Assembly (NCBI RefSeq): GCF_000003195.3
Contig: NC_012875.2
Coordinates: forward strand, 17,616,398-17,680,397
Source: Sorghum bicolor
Lineage: Eukaryota > Streptophyta > Magnoliopsida > Poales > Poaceae
Direction of reading: 5' to 3'
Length of the DNA: 64,000 nucleotides
In this document: positions 21,126 to 33,615 of the stretch, piece after piece
Layout of the letters: the number at the start of each line of letters is the position of its first letter
Position numbering within the stretch: position 1 is the stretch's first letter
Made by a program: the position numbers and the translations under genes
Notes under the pieces: generated by a model
What the model was told of the DNA's origin: nothing
Databases searched by the model: none
The model's input: only the letters and a program-made list of their open reading frames with translations

Positions 21126-21812
21126 TGTTGACACCATTTTTGGGCACGTGTCTAGGATGGCGTGATAGGGTGGCAGTACGAAGCGGGTTGCCGATGAGGA
21201 TGATTGCCGATGAGGGAGAATTTGAATATGACTAAGTCCACAGACAGTAATATGGTGCCGATGGCTGGATAAAAAGGTCTGCCGATGACTATGGCAAGGG
21301 GATTGCCGATGATGTGAAGGAGGAGTCCGGAAGCTGCCGGTTGTCATGTGGAGGAGTTTCGGTTTGTCACGAAGGATAGTTCTATTATTTCCTTAGTTAT
21401 TTGCATCGTTTTGTATACGGATTCCGTGTAATTTGGAATTCGAATTCTAATCGTGTCTGGTTGTAGCTCTTTGAGCAGGGTATAAATATAAACCCTAGGA
21501 CCTTGTAATCAATAACAATAAAAAATAAAACACCAGTTTTTACTCATATTCTAGCATCTACTATTTCGACGACTTCGTCATACTTTTTCCTTTTTACTAC
21601 GAGCTCTTAGGAATTCGTCGACTTAAGCTCGGCGTGTTCTCAAGTTCCGCGTGAATACCTCTTGGCCGTGACATCCGGGCGCATCGCTGTTGTCAGGACC
21701 AAAGTGTTCGAGTTACCACCTTTGCCGATAGTAAGGTCAAATCGGCTGGCACGCCTTAACGTTTGAATCGGGTATTAGCCCTTTGTGTTTGCAGATCAGT
21801 TTTGCATCAACA
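21126..21812 (+). mobile_element. Element B 3' LTR
   Basis: 687 bp, differing from the 5' LTR at three sites by my reading, with no indel. Ends TGCATCAACA, followed by the GTATT duplication at 21813-21817. Confidence 0.95.
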
Positions 21813-21817
21813 GTATT
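21813..21817. repeat. Target site duplication of element B (right copy)
   Basis: GTATT, matching 9458-9462. Confidence 0.93.
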
Positions 21818-23250
21818 GCATTTAAGTGATAGGAATTGCTTGATACCATTGATGCATATGTACTCCTTGTTATCCCTACTTGTTCACCTACCTTGTCCTA
21901 TGTAGATAGGCACGGAGTCTATGCTTAGCTTGCTTAGTCCGGTAGAAGTCGGGTGATTTCCTGTCACCTGCGAGATATAGGTGGATACCTGCTTGTTTAA
22001 GCAGTAGTTGCTTGGGGAAAAGAATAACCAAGTGTGGAATGTATTTGGAGACCAGGCAGGGTCTTATGGTGGGTTGACCATAGTGCTCCTGCCTGTGTCG
22101 ATTAAGGACCGATCGTTGACGGCCCTCTTGTCATGTTGAACGCATGCCCCACATTTAGCTGGAAGGATAAGTCGTTCCGACCGCGAAGCCTGAGCACTAT
22201 CCGGGCCGGGAATCGGCCCGATGTACGCGCTGTATTGGTGATGGTTGAGGAGAACGACGAGGGCGCGGCGCGCAACCTTGGTATACCTTGGATACCTCGG
22301 TCGCCGGAACGGTCCTTGGGTACGGGTGGTGCCTGTCGAACCCGCGAATTGGTCCTGGATAGTGCAACACGGTGACCTGTAGCTCACTTGATCAGTGGGT
22401 GTGGTTTGTGTGGGGAATAAACTCGCCAGCTGGTTAGAAATCGATTCGAATCGCCATCGCTCCTGGATAGTGAGCACTTGACATGAGCCCTGTCCTCGTA
22501 GTAAGGACTATGGAACACTTGGGTTATAATGATGAATGGTTTAAGAAATGCTATGGTGAGTTACTATCATAGTCTTATACTTGCTTGTAATATTGCAGGT
22601 GCAAACCTAGATGATAGGTAACGATACTCTCAACTTGAGCAAATTAAAAGAAGAAAGACTTATGTAGGTTATGATAGCGAAATATTGCGGTTTTGCAAAA
22701 TGGTTGTCAGCTACCCCACTATATAGCCTTCATGATCCTTGATGAGTCTTTATTTTAAGTTTATGACGGGTAAGTCTAGCTGAGTACCTTCTCGTACTCA
22801 GGGTTCTATTCTCATGTTGTTTTGCAGATGGTCAAATGTACTACAGTTATTGCATCCTCTGTCTGTACCCAGCCATGGGTGATGACTAGACCAAGGGCGA
22901 TGGTCACTCCATCTCTTCTTTTGCTTTTGTGGGAATGACCAAACTATGGCACTGTATCAGACGAAGCGCGTGTGTTGTATTTTCGAACTATGAAGCTTCC
23001 GCTACTTGAAGATCTTGGTTTGTAATAACTTTAAGTACTCCGATGTATTTTCTAAATGTTGTAATCTGGACGTATTTGTGGATGGCGACCGCTAAACTTA
23101 TTACGATCTTGGCTGTTGTACGATGTGTGGTTTGAAATCCTTCGAGATTTCACGGACTACCGGGGTTATATGGGCTTAAGCCTGATGGTTTGACTATGCA
23201 AATGGTCGCTGTTGGGCTTAATCTCTTATAATTTGGTCGGTTATGTTACA
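21818..23250 (+). mobile_element. Element A 3' LTR, second part
   Basis: Continues the LTR broken at 9462. It is colinear with D (to 56143), and its last 654 bases match 1-654. It carries the palindrome CGATTCGAATCG at 22442-22453, also present in the D and F LTRs. Ends TGTTACA at 23250; the next bases belong to Athila copy C1, so A inserted into C1. Confidence 0.92.
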
Positions 23251-26200
23251 TAACCTTTTAATATAAAGTTTACGATGTCTGCGTACCATGGATATGCATG
23301 TGTTATCTTAAGCAAGGTGTCATCCCTTAGGTAGTCATTTATGGGAAGCTCATCATGTATTTCCTTATATTGAAGCCTAGACAAGTGGTCGGCTATAGAA
23401 TTCTCAACTCCCTTCCTATCTCAGGTTTCTATGTCAAAGTCTTAGAGTAGAAGAATCCATCGAATTAGACGAGGCTTAGCATCTTTCTTAGTGAGGAGGT
23501 ACTTGAGAGCAGCATGGTCTGAATAGATGATTATCTTTGCCCCCACTAAGTAAGATCTAAACTTGTCTATAGCAAAGACAACAGCCAAAAGCTCTTTTTC
23601 AGTTGTAGTGTAATTGAGCTGTGGTCCAGACAAGGTTTTGCTAGCGTAGGATATGGCATAATGCTTTTTATCCTTGGTTTGTCCTAAAACGGCACCAACC
23701 GCAAAATCTCTAACATCACACATGATCTCAAAGGAAGATTCCAATCAGGTGGTTGGATAATCGGGGCTGAGATGAGTGCTTTCTTAAGAGTTTGAAAAGA
23801 TTCATGACACTCATCAATAAAGATGAAAGGTGCATCCTTAGCTAGGAGACTAGTTAGGGTTCTAGCAATTTGAGAGAAGTTCTTGATAAAGCGTCTATAG
23901 AACCCTGCATGTCCCAAAAAGCTATGGATTCCATTCACATTCATGGGAGGTGGAAGTTCTTCAATAACTTCAATCTTTGCTTTGTCCACCTCTATACCAC
24001 GTTTGGACACCTTATGTCCTAGCACTATTCCTTCCTGGACCATAAAATGGCATTTCTCTTAGTTCAGGATTAAGTGCTTTTCTTCACATCGCTGCAAGAC
24101 TCTATCTAAATTCTCCAAACAATGATCGAAGGTTTTTCCATAGACGGTAAAATCATCCATGAAAACCTCCATGATTTTCTCAATCATGTTCGAGAAAATA
24201 GACATCATGCAGCGTTGGAAAGAAGCTAGAGCATTGCACAATCCGAACGACATTCGTCGGTATGCATAAGTTCCATACGGGCATGTAAAGGTAGTCTTCT
24301 CTTGGTCATCTGGGTGGATTGGGATTTGGTGATATCCAGAATAACCATCAAGGAAACAGAAGAAAGAGGGGTTTGCAAGCCGTTCCAACATTCCATCAAT
24401 GAAGGGTAACGGAAAGTGATCTTTCTTTGTAGCCTTGTTGAGTTTTTGATAGTCAATACACATACGCCTCCTAGTGACAATTCGTTGAGGGATGAGTTCA
24501 TTCTTCTCATTCCTTACGACCGTCATTCCTCCTTTCTTTGGCACTACTTGGACAGGGCTAACCCACTCACTATGTGGCACAGGATAAATAATCCCAGCAT
24601 GATAGAGTTTGAGGACCTCTTTCTTAACAACCTCTCGCATAGCATTGTTAAGTCTCTGTTGTGGTTCCCTTGAAGGTGTAAAATTGGGATCAATAGGGAT
24701 ACGATGAGTGTAGAGAATGGGACTAATGCCCGTGAGATCTTCGAGAGAGTAGCCAAATGCAAATCTATGCCTTTCAAGAACAGTGACAAGTTGTTGTGTT
24801 TCATAATCGGAAAGCTTGTCACTAATAATTACTGGAGTTTTTGTGTTGTTGTGCAAAAAGACATATCTAAGGCCAGAAGGAAGAGGTTTTAATTCTATCG
24901 AAGGAGGTGAAGGTTGTTCATTTTTGTCTAGCTCAACGGGTTCTACCAACTCTTCTTCTTCTCGAACAAAGTGTTCATGATTAAAGAATGGTTGGGCCAT
25001 CTTCTCTTGAGTCAGCATTAAGATCTCCTCAATAGGATCTGGTTTAAGTTTCAGTTCCACTATCATGTTAATTGATCTAGCAAGAGGAACAACAATAGTG
25101 GAATTCCCAACCTTGAAGTCTAAATGACCTCGTTGTGGTTGTTCTTGTAGAAGTTTCATGATTGGTCTACCAATCAAGAGAGGAATCTCCGGTATGTCAA
25201 AAATGTGAAAATCTAGGCATATTCCAGAGTCCTTGATTCTAACAGGAACTACCCTTAATACCCCATGGCTTTCTAGAATTAATCTAGATGGACTTTGTAA
25301 AAGTTTTTGAGATGGGGTTATGGACTCGTTGGGATAAAGAGTGTCAGCTAACTCTTTGGAAATAACATTTATGCCAACATATGGATTGTAGTGGACCTTC
25401 CTAGGGGACCCTCTAATTTGGCACAGAAGAATGGTTGAAGGAGTGATGATTCGGGCTACCTCAAGAGACAGCTCTACTTCTGTTAGCCATTCATAACTCA
25501 GAATAGCCGAAAGGCTTTTGATGTGTTCTATGTCAACAGATTCTACTCTTAGAATGGATTGAGTGGTCCCTGCTAGAGGTCGTGTTTGGATAGGAAAATT
25601 TGAGGTGTTTCCATAATCTTCAAAAAGATCTTCCTCAAATTTAGAGGGATGCTCTAAAGGTGGTGGTTCATCATCCCTCAGTTGGTTTTGCATTCCCTTA
25701 TCAGGAGGTTTCTCTACAACCAAATTAATAGATGGGTCAGGTGGAATTTCTAACTCGGTTGCAAGTTTCTCATCTTTTGGTTTAGGATTAGGCTCGACTT
25801 CTTTTTCTTCTTCAAGAAACTCATCATAAATGCCTATGTAAGGGGTATTTTCAAGATTTCTCTCTAGGATAGCTCTCCCCTCATCTGTGAGTTTGTGTGT
25901 GAATGAGCCTCGTGAAGCAACGTCGAGGTGAAGAGCAGCTTCCTTGTTTAGACCATGATAAAATTGGTAGTACAGTACATGGTCAGGAAGGAAAAGGTTT
26001 GGACCAGAATTGGTAAGGCTTGTGAACCTAGCCCAAGCTGCTCCTAAAGTTTCCTTCTCTCTTTGTTTGAATGTAAGAATTTCGATTCTAAGGTCAGCGA
26101 TTCGAAAAAGTGGGAAGAAAGCGAGACAAAAGTTGTCCCAAGTTCATCCCAATTTCCATTAACGCCTCCTACAGAATGAGCATACCACTTTTTTGCTCTT

Positions 26201-26584
26201 CTCAAAAGGCAAAACGGAAATAATTTCCATTTAAGGGTTTCTTGTGTCATGCCGGAAATAGATCGGCAAGAGCACAACTGCTCGAATTCTCTAAGGTGGT
26301 TGTATGGATCTTCATCTACTTGCCTAGAGAAGGGTTGCTCCTGAATAATGGCTATTAGATCAGGGCCGAAGACGTAGCCATCTGTAAGAATTGGATGTGA
26401 TGATGGTGGTGGCTCTAATAACTCACCCTTTGGAGCAAAGAATTTATAGATAGGAGTGAAATCCATGTGGTATGGTGAAAATGGTAAGGTGAGTGTGGTA
26501 AAAAGCGAAAAGAAAAAGGATACACGGACAACTTGGTTCGAAACTAGCACAGCTACCGTTCCCCGGCAATGGCGCCAGAAAGCT
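23251..26584 (-). pseudogene. gag-pol: Athila-type element C1: broken gag-pol, truncated by element A
   Basis: Read on the minus strand. The gag start is at about 26463 (MDFTPIYKFFAPKGE), with a gag frameshift near 26130. A gag-end/protease/reverse-transcriptase frame runs 25723-24059; the catalytic box FMDDFTVYG is intact. RNase H pieces lie at 24043-23442. A stop at about 24059-24061 replaces a Trp codon that copy C2 keeps (two G-to-A changes). A one-base deletion lies near 23730, and a TAA at 23442-23444 occurs at the same site in C2. The integrase end is missing because A inserted at 23250. Athila elements are Ty3/gypsy without a chromodomain. Confidence 0.9.
26560..26577 (-). other. C1 primer binding site (Asp-tRNA type)
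   Basis: Minus strand reads TGGCGCCATTGCCGGGGA, seven bases after the LTR end. It matches the TGGCGCC...GCCGGGG primer site typical of Athila. Confidence 0.85.
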
Positions 26585-27821
26585 TGTTGGGTATTTTAAA
26601 CGCAAACAGAAAAATCCGCAAGCGCACGGATACCGATGTAGCTTCCACCCAGGAGTATTCCAGAGTATCGATTTTCCACAGGGAACGTGAGTGTAATAAT
26701 TAAGATTCAAGATCGCCCAAGGATAACTATATAATTATTTTTGGTGGGAAGAGAGGAAGTTTCCTGAGAGTTCTCTAGTTGATCTAAGAATCAAGAATTA
26801 CTTCAAAGATTATTTATTTCGGGACATCAGAACACTGACCATAGAAAGGGGTGAGAAGGAGGCTTGGAAGCTCTGAATACGGTCCTACAAACACCGATCC
26901 AAGCGAGGTGGGATACGTCGACCGTTAGGGCTGTCACTACCCTAGGGCTACCACAACAATCCGTAGGATTGGGTGCAATTCTAGGTAATTGTAAGACTAA
27001 ACACCAAGTCTAATCTATTAATTACTACTCTAATGTTGCAAAGATTAGAGCACTTGATGCAAGCGGGAATCCAATAAATAACTTGAATGTAAATAAAAGT
27101 AATTAAAGAACTCAGGAATTATGAATAGAACCTGGAGAACGATGAAGAACGAACCAGTTGCTACAAAAGTACAATGTTGCGGAAGATCCAACAAATCCGG
27201 CTCCTCCTCCTCCGCTCTCCTCTTCTCTCTCCTTATTTTCTGGATTACAACTAGAACTAACTAGAACTAGAACTAAAGGAACTAGAACTAGAACTAGATG
27301 AACTAGAGGGATCCTCTCTACTTGGATGAAGAATTGAAACCCTAGCTTTGATTCTATAGAAGAGGTATGATCTCCAGGGGCTAGGGGGCCTGGCTTATAT
27401 AGTCTTTTCAGATGAATCTGGGCCGTCGGTTCAAACCGACATTAATCGCACAATTTTCCTTGATCCTTTAGGTCGGTGGAGCGTGATCCGCGAAACGTGT
27501 CCTGATTGGACTCTCGAAGTGGGCGGACGCCTAGGAGAGTAGGGCGGGCGCCCTACCTCCGAGCCCGATTGCCTTCCCGTTCATCCCCGTGGCTTCTGGA
27601 GCCTTCTAGATGGTAGAAAATTGCGCGTCACGTTAATCTCTATGTAATCCAGACATGTCGGCCTTTCTTCCATATTTCCTGATAACCCCCTTAAGAAATA
27701 GACAAACACCAAAACTCGTGGAGTTCTATCAGATAAAACCCTAAGTCTAGGTGTTGGTTGCATTTGGATCCTTTTCTATGATTATTTGACAGTTAAATGT
27801 GAGCATTAAGGACCGTCAACA
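26585..27821 (-). mobile_element. Athila LTR shared by C1 and C2
   Basis: 1,237 bp; minus strand runs TGTTGACGGTCC...ACCCAACA. Left of it (downstream on the minus strand) is a primer site and gag, as after a 5' LTR. Right of it is a polypurine tract, as before a 3' LTR. One LTR therefore serves two internal regions. The GC-box pair lies at 27521-27532 and 27542-27553, 21 bp apart, and a TATATAAG box near 27394-27403. Confidence 0.9.
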
Positions 27822-29075
27822 AGCTCCCCCAAGCTTAACCTTTGCTCGTCCCTAAGCAAAGCTAAAATCAGCAAGAAAACAGGGGTTACTTTTATGCCTC
27901 TTACTACAGGGTTTTTAAGTTATCACTAAGGTCTTAAGTGATTGAAAAACAGAACGATCAAGTCAAGCACTATGTCTCAAGTTCTTCTGTCTTACCTTTG
28001 TTCTGGAGTTGTTTGTAAGTTTCCAAAATAAAACTGAGGAATTTGGCTTCTTCTCGAAAGATATATAAGTAGAGCTTTAAAAGTTTTAGCATACTTACTT
28101 TGCATTTTTCTATGTCAAAGCTCGGAGCAAGGGAGAGGAATGTCATACTCCTAGATCAAGACCTTTGACCTTTTTGAAAAGTTTGTCATCTCTTATTGGC
28201 ATATTGCTTATTTAGAGGGACCATGGGCTATCATTTTTTTTCTTTCTTTTTTCAGTCTCTCTTTTCTTTTTTTCCAAGTGGGTACCAAGTACCCCTAATT
28301 CTACTATCGGACACGTGTCCATTTTTCTCACTCACATGGGTATCTTTGTACCCCTATTTCTACTTTGGACACTTGTCCATTTTTACCTCTCGTCTCACTC
28401 TTTTTTTCGAATCAAATTTTTGCATAGTCCCATGCCTCTAACGCAATAATACTTTGGAAGAGTGAATCTTTTATATTTTTAAACAAAAAGATCTTGATCT
28501 TTAGAACATGATAATTCTCTCAACCAAAACTACAAGAATTAACAATGGCTTGAACAAAGCAAGTGCCCACAGTTTTAATATTTATATCTTATAAGACTCT
28601 AGGTATTATGTCAAACAGGATCTCATTATTTTTTCTTTGAATTTTTAGATTTTCAAAAGATAAAATCTCCAGAACTCTAGCAAAACTTGGAACAAGTTAA
28701 ATAGTAGCTCAGACCTTCTCATATCATGTTTGTCAATTATCTAGACTTGGATCAAACTTTCTTTTATTTTATTTAAAACTTAGGATTACACAAAACTATT
28801 GTATATTACTCAAAAGGAAAACTTTGTTTGGTTTCATGGTTATGCTTTTTTTATTTCTGAATACTAGTAAATACAACCAAGAAAGAAAAGTAATACTTAT
28901 CTAGGTACACGTGGGGGTGCCTCGCCAAGCTGGATGTTGACATAGTCGTTCACTCTTGTGGCCTGCATGTTCGGTCTCACTCATCTTAAGCTTCAAAATC
29001 CTGCATAACCCAAATAGACAACAAAACTCGTGGAGCATGTTAAGGGTTAGGTAATTGTCTAGAGCTTATGAGAGC
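27822..29075 (-). other. Athila C2 3' untranslated region and polypurine tract
   Basis: Minus strand: after the pol stop there is about 1.25 kb without a gene, then the polypurine tract AAGCTTGGGGGAGCT (27822-27836) next to the LTR. It contains two diverged copies of a short block around GGACA(A/C)GTGTCC...AGGGGTAC near 28290-28400, also found in G at about 41560-41600. No env-position ORF is present, unlike element E. Confidence 0.7.
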
Positions 29076-32000
29076 TTAATATGAGAATTCTATGAACTCA
29101 ATCACATCAAGTTCCTCTACCAGGTTGTTTTGTGGCTCGAGATAGATTTTCAAGCGTTGACCATTTACCTTAAAAGTGTTACCTATGTCGTTTTGGATGG
29201 TAATGGCTCCATGAGTTGAAGTGTCAATAACCTTGTATGGTCCATCCCACTTACTTCGTAGCCTACCATGCCCAAAGAGCTTAACTCTTGAATTGAATAG
29301 TAGAACCTTATCTCCAGGCTTAAACTCCTTGTGCTTGATTCTCTTATCATGCCATCGTTTTGTTCTCTCTTTATAGATCCTTGAATTGTGGTAGGCTTTC
29401 TCTCTCCATTCTTCTAGCTCAGATAGCTGCATCAGACGATTCTCGCTAGCGAGGTGGAGATCCATGTTCCATTTCTTGAGTGCCCAATGAGCTTTAAACT
29501 CTACTTCCATAGGCAAATGACAAGTTTTTCCATATAGAAGTTGATAAGGTGACATGCCTATGGGTGTTTTGAATGCAGTTCTATAAGCCCAAAGTGCATC
29601 AGGAAGTTTGTCCTTCCACCCCTTACCCATCTCATCTACGGTCTTTTGTAAAATATTTTTGATTTGTTTGTTAGATGTTTCGGCTTGACCGCTAGTGTGA
29701 GGATGGTATGGTGTTGCGACGTTGTGTCAAACTCCATGATCGTCTAGGTACTTCTGGAAGATTTTGTCGATGAAGTGGGAACCTCCATCGCTTATAACTA
29801 TCCGGGGTATACCAAAGCGAGGAAAGATTACTTCATGGAACATTCTCTTGGCATGCTTTGAATCAGCTGATCGACAAGGTAGAGCTTCTACCCATTTGGA
29901 CACGTAGTCCACAGCTACTAAGATATACTCGCAATTCCCGGACATAGGGAATGGCCCCATGAAATCAATGCCCAATACATCGAAAAGTTCTACTTGAAGA
30001 TTATTTGTGAGAGGCATTTCATTTCGTGAGTTGATATTCCCATGTTTTTGACATTGGTGGCATCTCCTGACAAAGTCCTTTGTATCTTCATACATCATTG
30101 GCCAGAAAAAGCCACTTTGCCAAATTCTAGCATGTGTCCAGAATGCTCCATAGTGTCCTCCATATGGTGAGGCATGACATCTTTCCATAATTTGAGTAGC
30201 CTCAGCCATAGGAACACACCTTCTCAAGAGTCCATCAGCGTAGACTCGGAAAAGATATGGCTCATCCCAAAGGTGGAAACGACTATCGTGAAGCAACTTC
30301 CTTTTGTTTGTACCCGGTGGGACATAACCATTTACTATAAAGTTTATGATGTCTGCGTACCATGGATCTGCATGTGTTATCTTAAGCAAGGTGTCATCCC
30401 TTAGGTAGTCATTTATGGGAAGCTCATCATGTGTTTCCTTATATTGAAGCCTAGACAAGTGGTCGGCTACGGAATTCTCAACTCCCTTCCTATCTTGGAT
30501 TTCTATGTCAAAGTCTTAGAGTAGAAGAATCCATCGAATTAGACGAGGCTTAGCATCTTTCTTAGTGAGGAGGTACTTGAGAGCAGCATGGTCTGAATAG
30601 ATAATTATCTTTGCCCCCACTAAGTATGATCTAAACTAGTCTATAGCAAAGACAACAGCTAAAAGCTCTTTTTCAGTTGTAGTGTAATTGAGCTATGGTC
30701 CACACAAGGTTTTGCTAGCGTAGGATATGGCATAATGCTTTTTATCCTTGGTTTGTCCTAAAACGGCAGCAACCGCAAAATTGCTAACATCACACATGAT
30801 CTCAAAAGGAAGATTCCAATCAGGTGGTTGGATAATCAGGGCTGAGATGAGTGCTTTCTTAAGAGTTTGAAAAGATTTATGACACTCATCACTAAAGATG
30901 AAAGGTGCATCCTTAGCTAGGAGACTAGTTAGGGGTCTAGCAATTTGAGAGAAGTTCTTGATAAAGCGTCTATAGAACCCTGCATGTCCCAAAAAGCTAC
31001 GGATTCCTTTCACATTCGTGGGAGGTGGAAGTTTTTCAATAACTTCAATCTTTGCTTTGTCCACCTCTATACTACGTTCGAACACTTTATGTCCTAGTAC
31101 TATTCCTTCCTGGACCATAAAATGGCATTTCTCCCAGTTCAGGATTAAGTGCTTTTTTCACATCGCTGCAAGACTCTATCTAAATTCTCCAAACAATGAT
31201 CGAAGGTTTTGCCATAGACGGTAAAATCATCCATGAAAACCTCCATGATTTTCTCAATCATGTCCGAGAAAATAGACATCATGCAGCGTTGGAAAGAAGC
31301 TGGAGCATTGCACAATCCGAACGACATTCGTCGGTATGCAGAAGTTCCATACGGGCATGTAAAGGTAGTCTTTTCTTGGTCATTTGGGTGGATTGGGATT
31401 TGGTGATATCCAGAATAACCATCAAGGAAACAGAAGAAAGAGTGGTTTGCAAGACGTTCCAACATTTCATCAATGAAGGGTAACGGAAAGTGATCTTTCT
31501 TTGTAGCCTTATTGAGTTTTCGATAGTCAATACACATACGCCACCTAGTGACAATTCGTTGAGGGATGAGTTCATTCTTCTCATTCCTAACGACCGTCAT
31601 TCCTGCTCTCTTTGGCACTACTTGGACAGGGCTAACCCACTCACTATGTGGCACAGTATAAATAATCCCAGCATGATAGAGTTTGAGGACCTATTTCTTA
31701 ACAACCACTCGCATAGCATTGTTAAGTCTCCGTTGTGGTTCCCTTGAAGGTGTAAAATTGGGATCAATAGGGATACGATGAGTGCAGAGAATTGGACTAA
31801 TGCCCATGAGATCTTCAAGAGAGTAGCCAAATGTAGATCTATGCCTTCCAAGAACAGCGACAAGTTGTTGCGTTTCATAATCGGAAAGCTTGTCACTAAT
31901 AATTATTGGAGTTTTTGGGTTGTTGTGCAAAAAGACATATCTAAGGCCAGAAGGAAGAGGTTTTATTTCTATTGAAGGAGGTGAAGGTTGTTCATTTTTG

Positions 32001-33490
32001 TCTAGCTCAACGGGTTCTACCAACTCTTCTTCTTCTCGAACAAAGTGTTCATGATTAAAGAATGGTTGGGCCATCTCCTCTTGAGTCAGCATTAAGATCT
32101 CCTCAATAGGATCTGGTTTAAGTTTCGGTTCCACTATCGTGTTAATTGATCTATCAAGAGGAACAACAATAGTGGAATTCCCAACCTTGAAGTCTATATG
32201 ACCACGTTGTGGTTGTTCTTGTAGAAGTTTCATGATTGGTCTGCCAATCAAGAGAGGAATCTTCGGTATGTCAAAAATGTGAAAATCTAGACATTCCACA
32301 GTCCTTGATTCTAACAGGAACTGCCCTTAATACCCCATGGCTTTCTAGAATTAATCTAGATGGACTTTGTAAAAGTTTTTGAGATGGGGTTATGGACTCG
32401 TTGGGATAAAGCGTGTCAGCTAACTCCTTGGAAATAACATTTATCCCAACATATGGATTGTAGTGGACCTTCCTAGGGGACCCTCTAATTTGGCACAGAA
32501 GAATGGTTGAAGGAGTGATGATTCGAGCTACCTCAAGAGACAGCTCTGCTTCTGTTAGCCATTCATAACTCAGAATAGCCGAAAGGCTTTTGATGTGTTC
32601 TATGTCAACAGATTCTACTCTTAGAATGGATTGAGTGGTCCCTGCTAGAGTTCGTGTTTGGATACTCGAATTCAAAGGGATGCTCTAAAGGTGGTGGTTC
32701 ATCATCCCTTAGCTGGTTTTGCATTCCCTTATCAGGAGGTTTCTCTACAACCAAATTAATAGATGGGTCAGGTGGAATTTCTAACTCGGTTGCAAGTTTC
32801 TCATCTTTTGGTTTAGGATCAGGCTCGACTTCTTTTTCTTCTTCAGGAAACTCATCATAAATGCCTGTGTAAGGGGTATTTTCAAGATTTCTCTCTAGGA
32901 TAGCTCTCCCCTCATCTGTGAGTTTGTGTGTGAATGAGCCTCCTGAAGCAACGTCGAGGTGAAGAGCAGCTTCCTTGTTTAGACCACGAAAAAAGTGGTA
33001 GTACAGTACATGGTCAGGCAGGAAAAGGTTTGGACCGGAATTGGTAAGGCTTGTGAACCTAGCCCAAGCTTCTCCTAAAGTTTCCTTCTCTCTTTGTTTG
33101 AATGTAAGAATTTTGATTCTAAGGTCAGCGATTCCAAAAAGTGGGAAGAAAGCAAGACAAAAGTTGTCTCGAAGTTCATCCCAATTTCCATTAACGCCTC
33201 CTACAGAATGAGCATACCACTTTTTTGCTCTTCCCAAAAGGGAGAACGGAAATAATTTCCATTTAAGGGTTTCTTGTGTAATGTCGGAAATAGATCGGCA
33301 AGAGCACAACTGCTCGAATTCTCTAAGGTGGTTGTATGGATCTTCATCTACTTGCTCAGAGAAGGGTTGCTCCTGAATCATGGCTATTAGATCAGGGCCG
33401 AGGACGTAGCCATCTGTAAGAATTGGATGTGATGATGGTGGTGGCTCTAATAACTCGCCCTTTGAGCAAAGAATTTATAGATAGGAGTGA
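29076..33490 (-). pseudogene. gag-pol: Athila-type element C2: broken gag-pol with integrase
   Basis: Minus strand order: gag start near 33495 with a one-base deletion near 33465, then gag from 33381. A deletion of roughly 40 bp relative to C1 near 32660 breaks the frame between gag and protease. Protease and reverse transcriptase follow (32675-31145), then RNase H (31118-30693). The TAA at 30516-30518 is shared with C1. Integrase (30458-29727, then 29630-29076) has an HHCC finger and DDE residues, with a TGA near 29730. Ends with the GPYKVI...VNGQRLK tail and no chromodomain. Makes no functional polyprotein now. Confidence 0.9.
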
Positions 33491-33590
33491 AATTCATGTG
33501 GTATGGTGAAAATGGTAAGGTGAGTGTGGTAAAAAGGGAAAAGAAAAAGGATACACGGATGACTTGGTTCGAAACTAGCACAACTACCGT

Positions 33591-33608
33591 TCCCCGGCAA
33601 AGGCGCCA
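33591..33608 (-). other. C2 primer binding site
   Basis: Minus strand TGGCGCCTTTGCCGGGGA, one base from the C1 site, seven bases from the LTR. Confidence 0.85.
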
Positions 33609-33615
33609 GAAAGCT

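Larger units (their letters stand above)
9463..21812 (+). mobile_element. Element B: complete Tat-type Ty3/gypsy retrotransposon with an antisense gene
   Basis: 12,350 bp with two 687-bp LTRs (TGTTGACA...TGCATCAACA) and a 5-bp target duplication. Order: LTR, primer site, gag-protease frame, pol with two RNase H domains, about 4 kb of 3' region holding an antisense spliced gene, polypurine tract, LTR. Dual RNase H and a long region after integrase are marks of the Tat lineage (Grande, RIRE2, Ogre relatives). The LTRs differ at 3 of 687 sites by my reading (0.4%), so it is young (about 0.2 million years at 1.3e-8). That is consistent with its being nested in A, whose LTRs differ by 1.1%. Confidence 0.93.

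Noticed and set aside
22133..22375. 80-codon frame in the A LTR conserved at 55030-55272 in D
   Set aside because: No ATG start (begins TTG), and differences between copies are about half non-synonymous, so nucleotide similarity explains it.
24226..24510. Alternative minus- and plus-strand frames across the Athila pol genes, including 24416-24892 and 31196-31975
   Set aside because: Shadows of the reverse transcriptase and protease coding sequence in other frames; they recur wherever that sequence does.
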